Source of the DNA: Gammaproteobacteria bacterium
GTDB taxonomy: Bacteria > Pseudomonadota > Gammaproteobacteria > Xanthomonadales > Xanthomonadaceae
Assembly (NCBI GenBank): GCA_024642445.1
Contig: JAHEBG010000111.1
Coordinates: 1-5,076, forward strand
Reading direction: 5' to 3'
DNA: 5,076 bases
This document shows, one piece after another, positions 4,707 to 5,076 of the stretch. Position numbers and translations under genes: made by a program. The notes beneath the pieces were generated by a model that searched no databases, was not told the origin of the DNA, and saw only the letters and a list, made by a program, of their open reading frames with translations. The stretch's first letter is position 1, and each line of letters begins with the position of its first letter.

Positions 4707-5076
4707 TGTCAGCGGCGCTGCAAGCCAGCGCCTGAAGCTCACCGAGATCTTTCTGTCTTTGCAGGGAGAGGCCCGCAGTGCCGGCCTGCCAACGGTGTTC
4801 GTACGTTTAACCGGCTGTCCCTTGCGCTGCCAGTACTGCGATACCGCATACGCATTCCATGGCGGCGAATGGTTCGATATTCCGGATATCGTGGCGAAAG
4901 TTAAGTCCTACGGTGTTTCCAATGTGTGCGTAACCGGCGGTGAGCCGCTGGCGCAGAAACGCTGTACGGCCCTGTTGCAGGCGTTGGTGGATGCAGGTCT
5001 GGAGGTCTCCTTGGAAACCTCGGGTGCCATTGATATTAGCGATGTCGATACCCGCGTATCACGCGTGGTCGATATT
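4696..5076 (+). CDS. queE: QueE, 7-carboxy-7-deazaguanine synthase (radical SAM), 3' end outside window
   Basis: QueE converts 6-carboxytetrahydropterin to 7-carboxy-7-deazaguanine with S-adenosylmethionine, Mg2+ and a 4Fe-4S cluster, on the route to preQ0 and queuosine in tRNA. The window holds 127 residues (full-length is about 210-230). KLTEIFLSLQGEA (14-26) is the family N-terminus. Cys41-x3-Cys45-x2-Cys48 (GCPLRCQYCDT) is the radical SAM cluster motif, with the x3 spacing normal for radical SAM. VTGGEPLAQ (79-87) binds SAM, and SLETSG follows further on. The frame has a stop at 4690-4692, then only TTG 4696 as a conventional start; it overlaps cpoB by 11 bases, with a weak GGG at 4686-4688. 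CTG 4732 would also keep the core. ATG 4706 is out of frame and stops after nine codons. Function is secure; the start is not. Confidence 0.93.
   Translation, partial: MISDVSGAASQRLKLTEIFLSLQGEARSAGLPTVFVRLTGCPLRCQYCDTAYAFHGGEWFDIPDIVAKVKSYGVSNVCVTGGEPLAQKRCTALLQALVDAGLEVSLETSGAIDISDVDTRVSRVVDI
4706..4735 (+). other. Nine-codon mini-ORF at the cpoB/queE junction
   Basis: ATG 4706 overlaps the cpoB stop in the arrangement TGATG, a typical re-initiation context. It reads MSAALQASA and stops at TGA 4733-4735. It is one frame away from queE and overlaps the queE start and the hairpin at 4714-4732. It may be a leader peptide, a chance decoy, or the true queE start separated from its frame by a one-base deletion. 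No homology is claimed. Confidence 0.3.
4714..4732. promoter_or_regulatory. Perfect G+C-rich hairpin over the first queE codons
   Basis: GGCGCTG (4714-4720) and CAGCGCC (4726-4732) are exact reverse complements around the loop CAAGC. Six of the seven pairs are G-C. It starts 18 bases after the first base of the TTG start of queE. No T-tract follows (TGAAGCTCACC), so it is not an intrinsic terminator. A role in limiting queE translation is inference from position only. Confidence 0.4.

Noticed and set aside
4714..4732. Intrinsic terminator between cpoB and queE
   Set aside because: The hairpin is strong but no T-run follows, and it lies inside the queE reading frame.
4706..5076. queE disrupted by frameshift (pseudogene)
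   Set aside because: From TTG 4696 to the window end the frame is continuous and carries every expected motif; the frameshift idea depends only on preferring ATG 4706 and is kept as a low-weight finding.
1..5076. Hidden mobile element, CRISPR array, toxin-antitoxin or defence system
   Set aside because: Nearly every base is covered by seven recognised genes in one orientation; no terminal repeats, transposase or integrase motifs or spaced repeats are present.

Overview
The window holds one compact, co-directional (+ strand) gene cluster: the Tol-Pal cell-envelope operon, followed by the start of a queuosine/7-deazaguanine biosynthesis gene. The order is tolQ - tolR - tolA - tolB - pal - cpoB (ybgF) - queE. 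Both outer genes are cut: tolQ probably lacks its first codons at the left edge, and queE runs off the right edge. Junctions are very tight (10, 4, -4, 32, 4 and -11 bases), so this is almost certainly one transcription unit with translational coupling. No mobile element, CRISPR array, RNA gene, promoter or intrinsic terminator was recognised, and no stretch of 300 bases lacks a gene.

The organism looks like a gammaproteobacterium of the Xanthomonadales (Lysobacterales) type. The reasons are the gene order ending in queE, a Pal with four extra cysteines in its OmpA-like domain, a short non-repetitive TolA, a probable N-terminal extension on TolQ, and a QueE of the type remembered from Pseudomonas and Xanthomonas rather than E. 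coli. Base composition looks moderate (mid-50s % G+C by eye), lower than most Xanthomonas. The assignment rests on remembered family features, not a search.

TolQ and TolR form the proton-driven stator in the inner membrane. They energise TolA, whose C-terminal domain crosses the periplasm to reach TolB and Pal. TolB is a periplasmic beta-propeller that occupies Pal and releases it to peptidoglycan at the division site. Pal is an outer-membrane lipoprotein that binds meso-diaminopimelate in peptidoglycan. CpoB is a periplasmic coiled-coil/TPR protein that links TolA to peptidoglycan synthesis. QueE makes 7-carboxy-7-deazaguanine and is biochemically unrelated; it appears to share the transcript.

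The part most worth a second look is the cpoB/queE junction (4690-4735). There the queE reading frame offers only a TTG start, an out-of-frame ATG overlaps the cpoB stop and opens a 9-codon mini-ORF, and a perfect G+C-rich hairpin lies over the first queE codons. I found no convincing evidence of an undescribed biological system; the rest is a conserved housekeeping operon.
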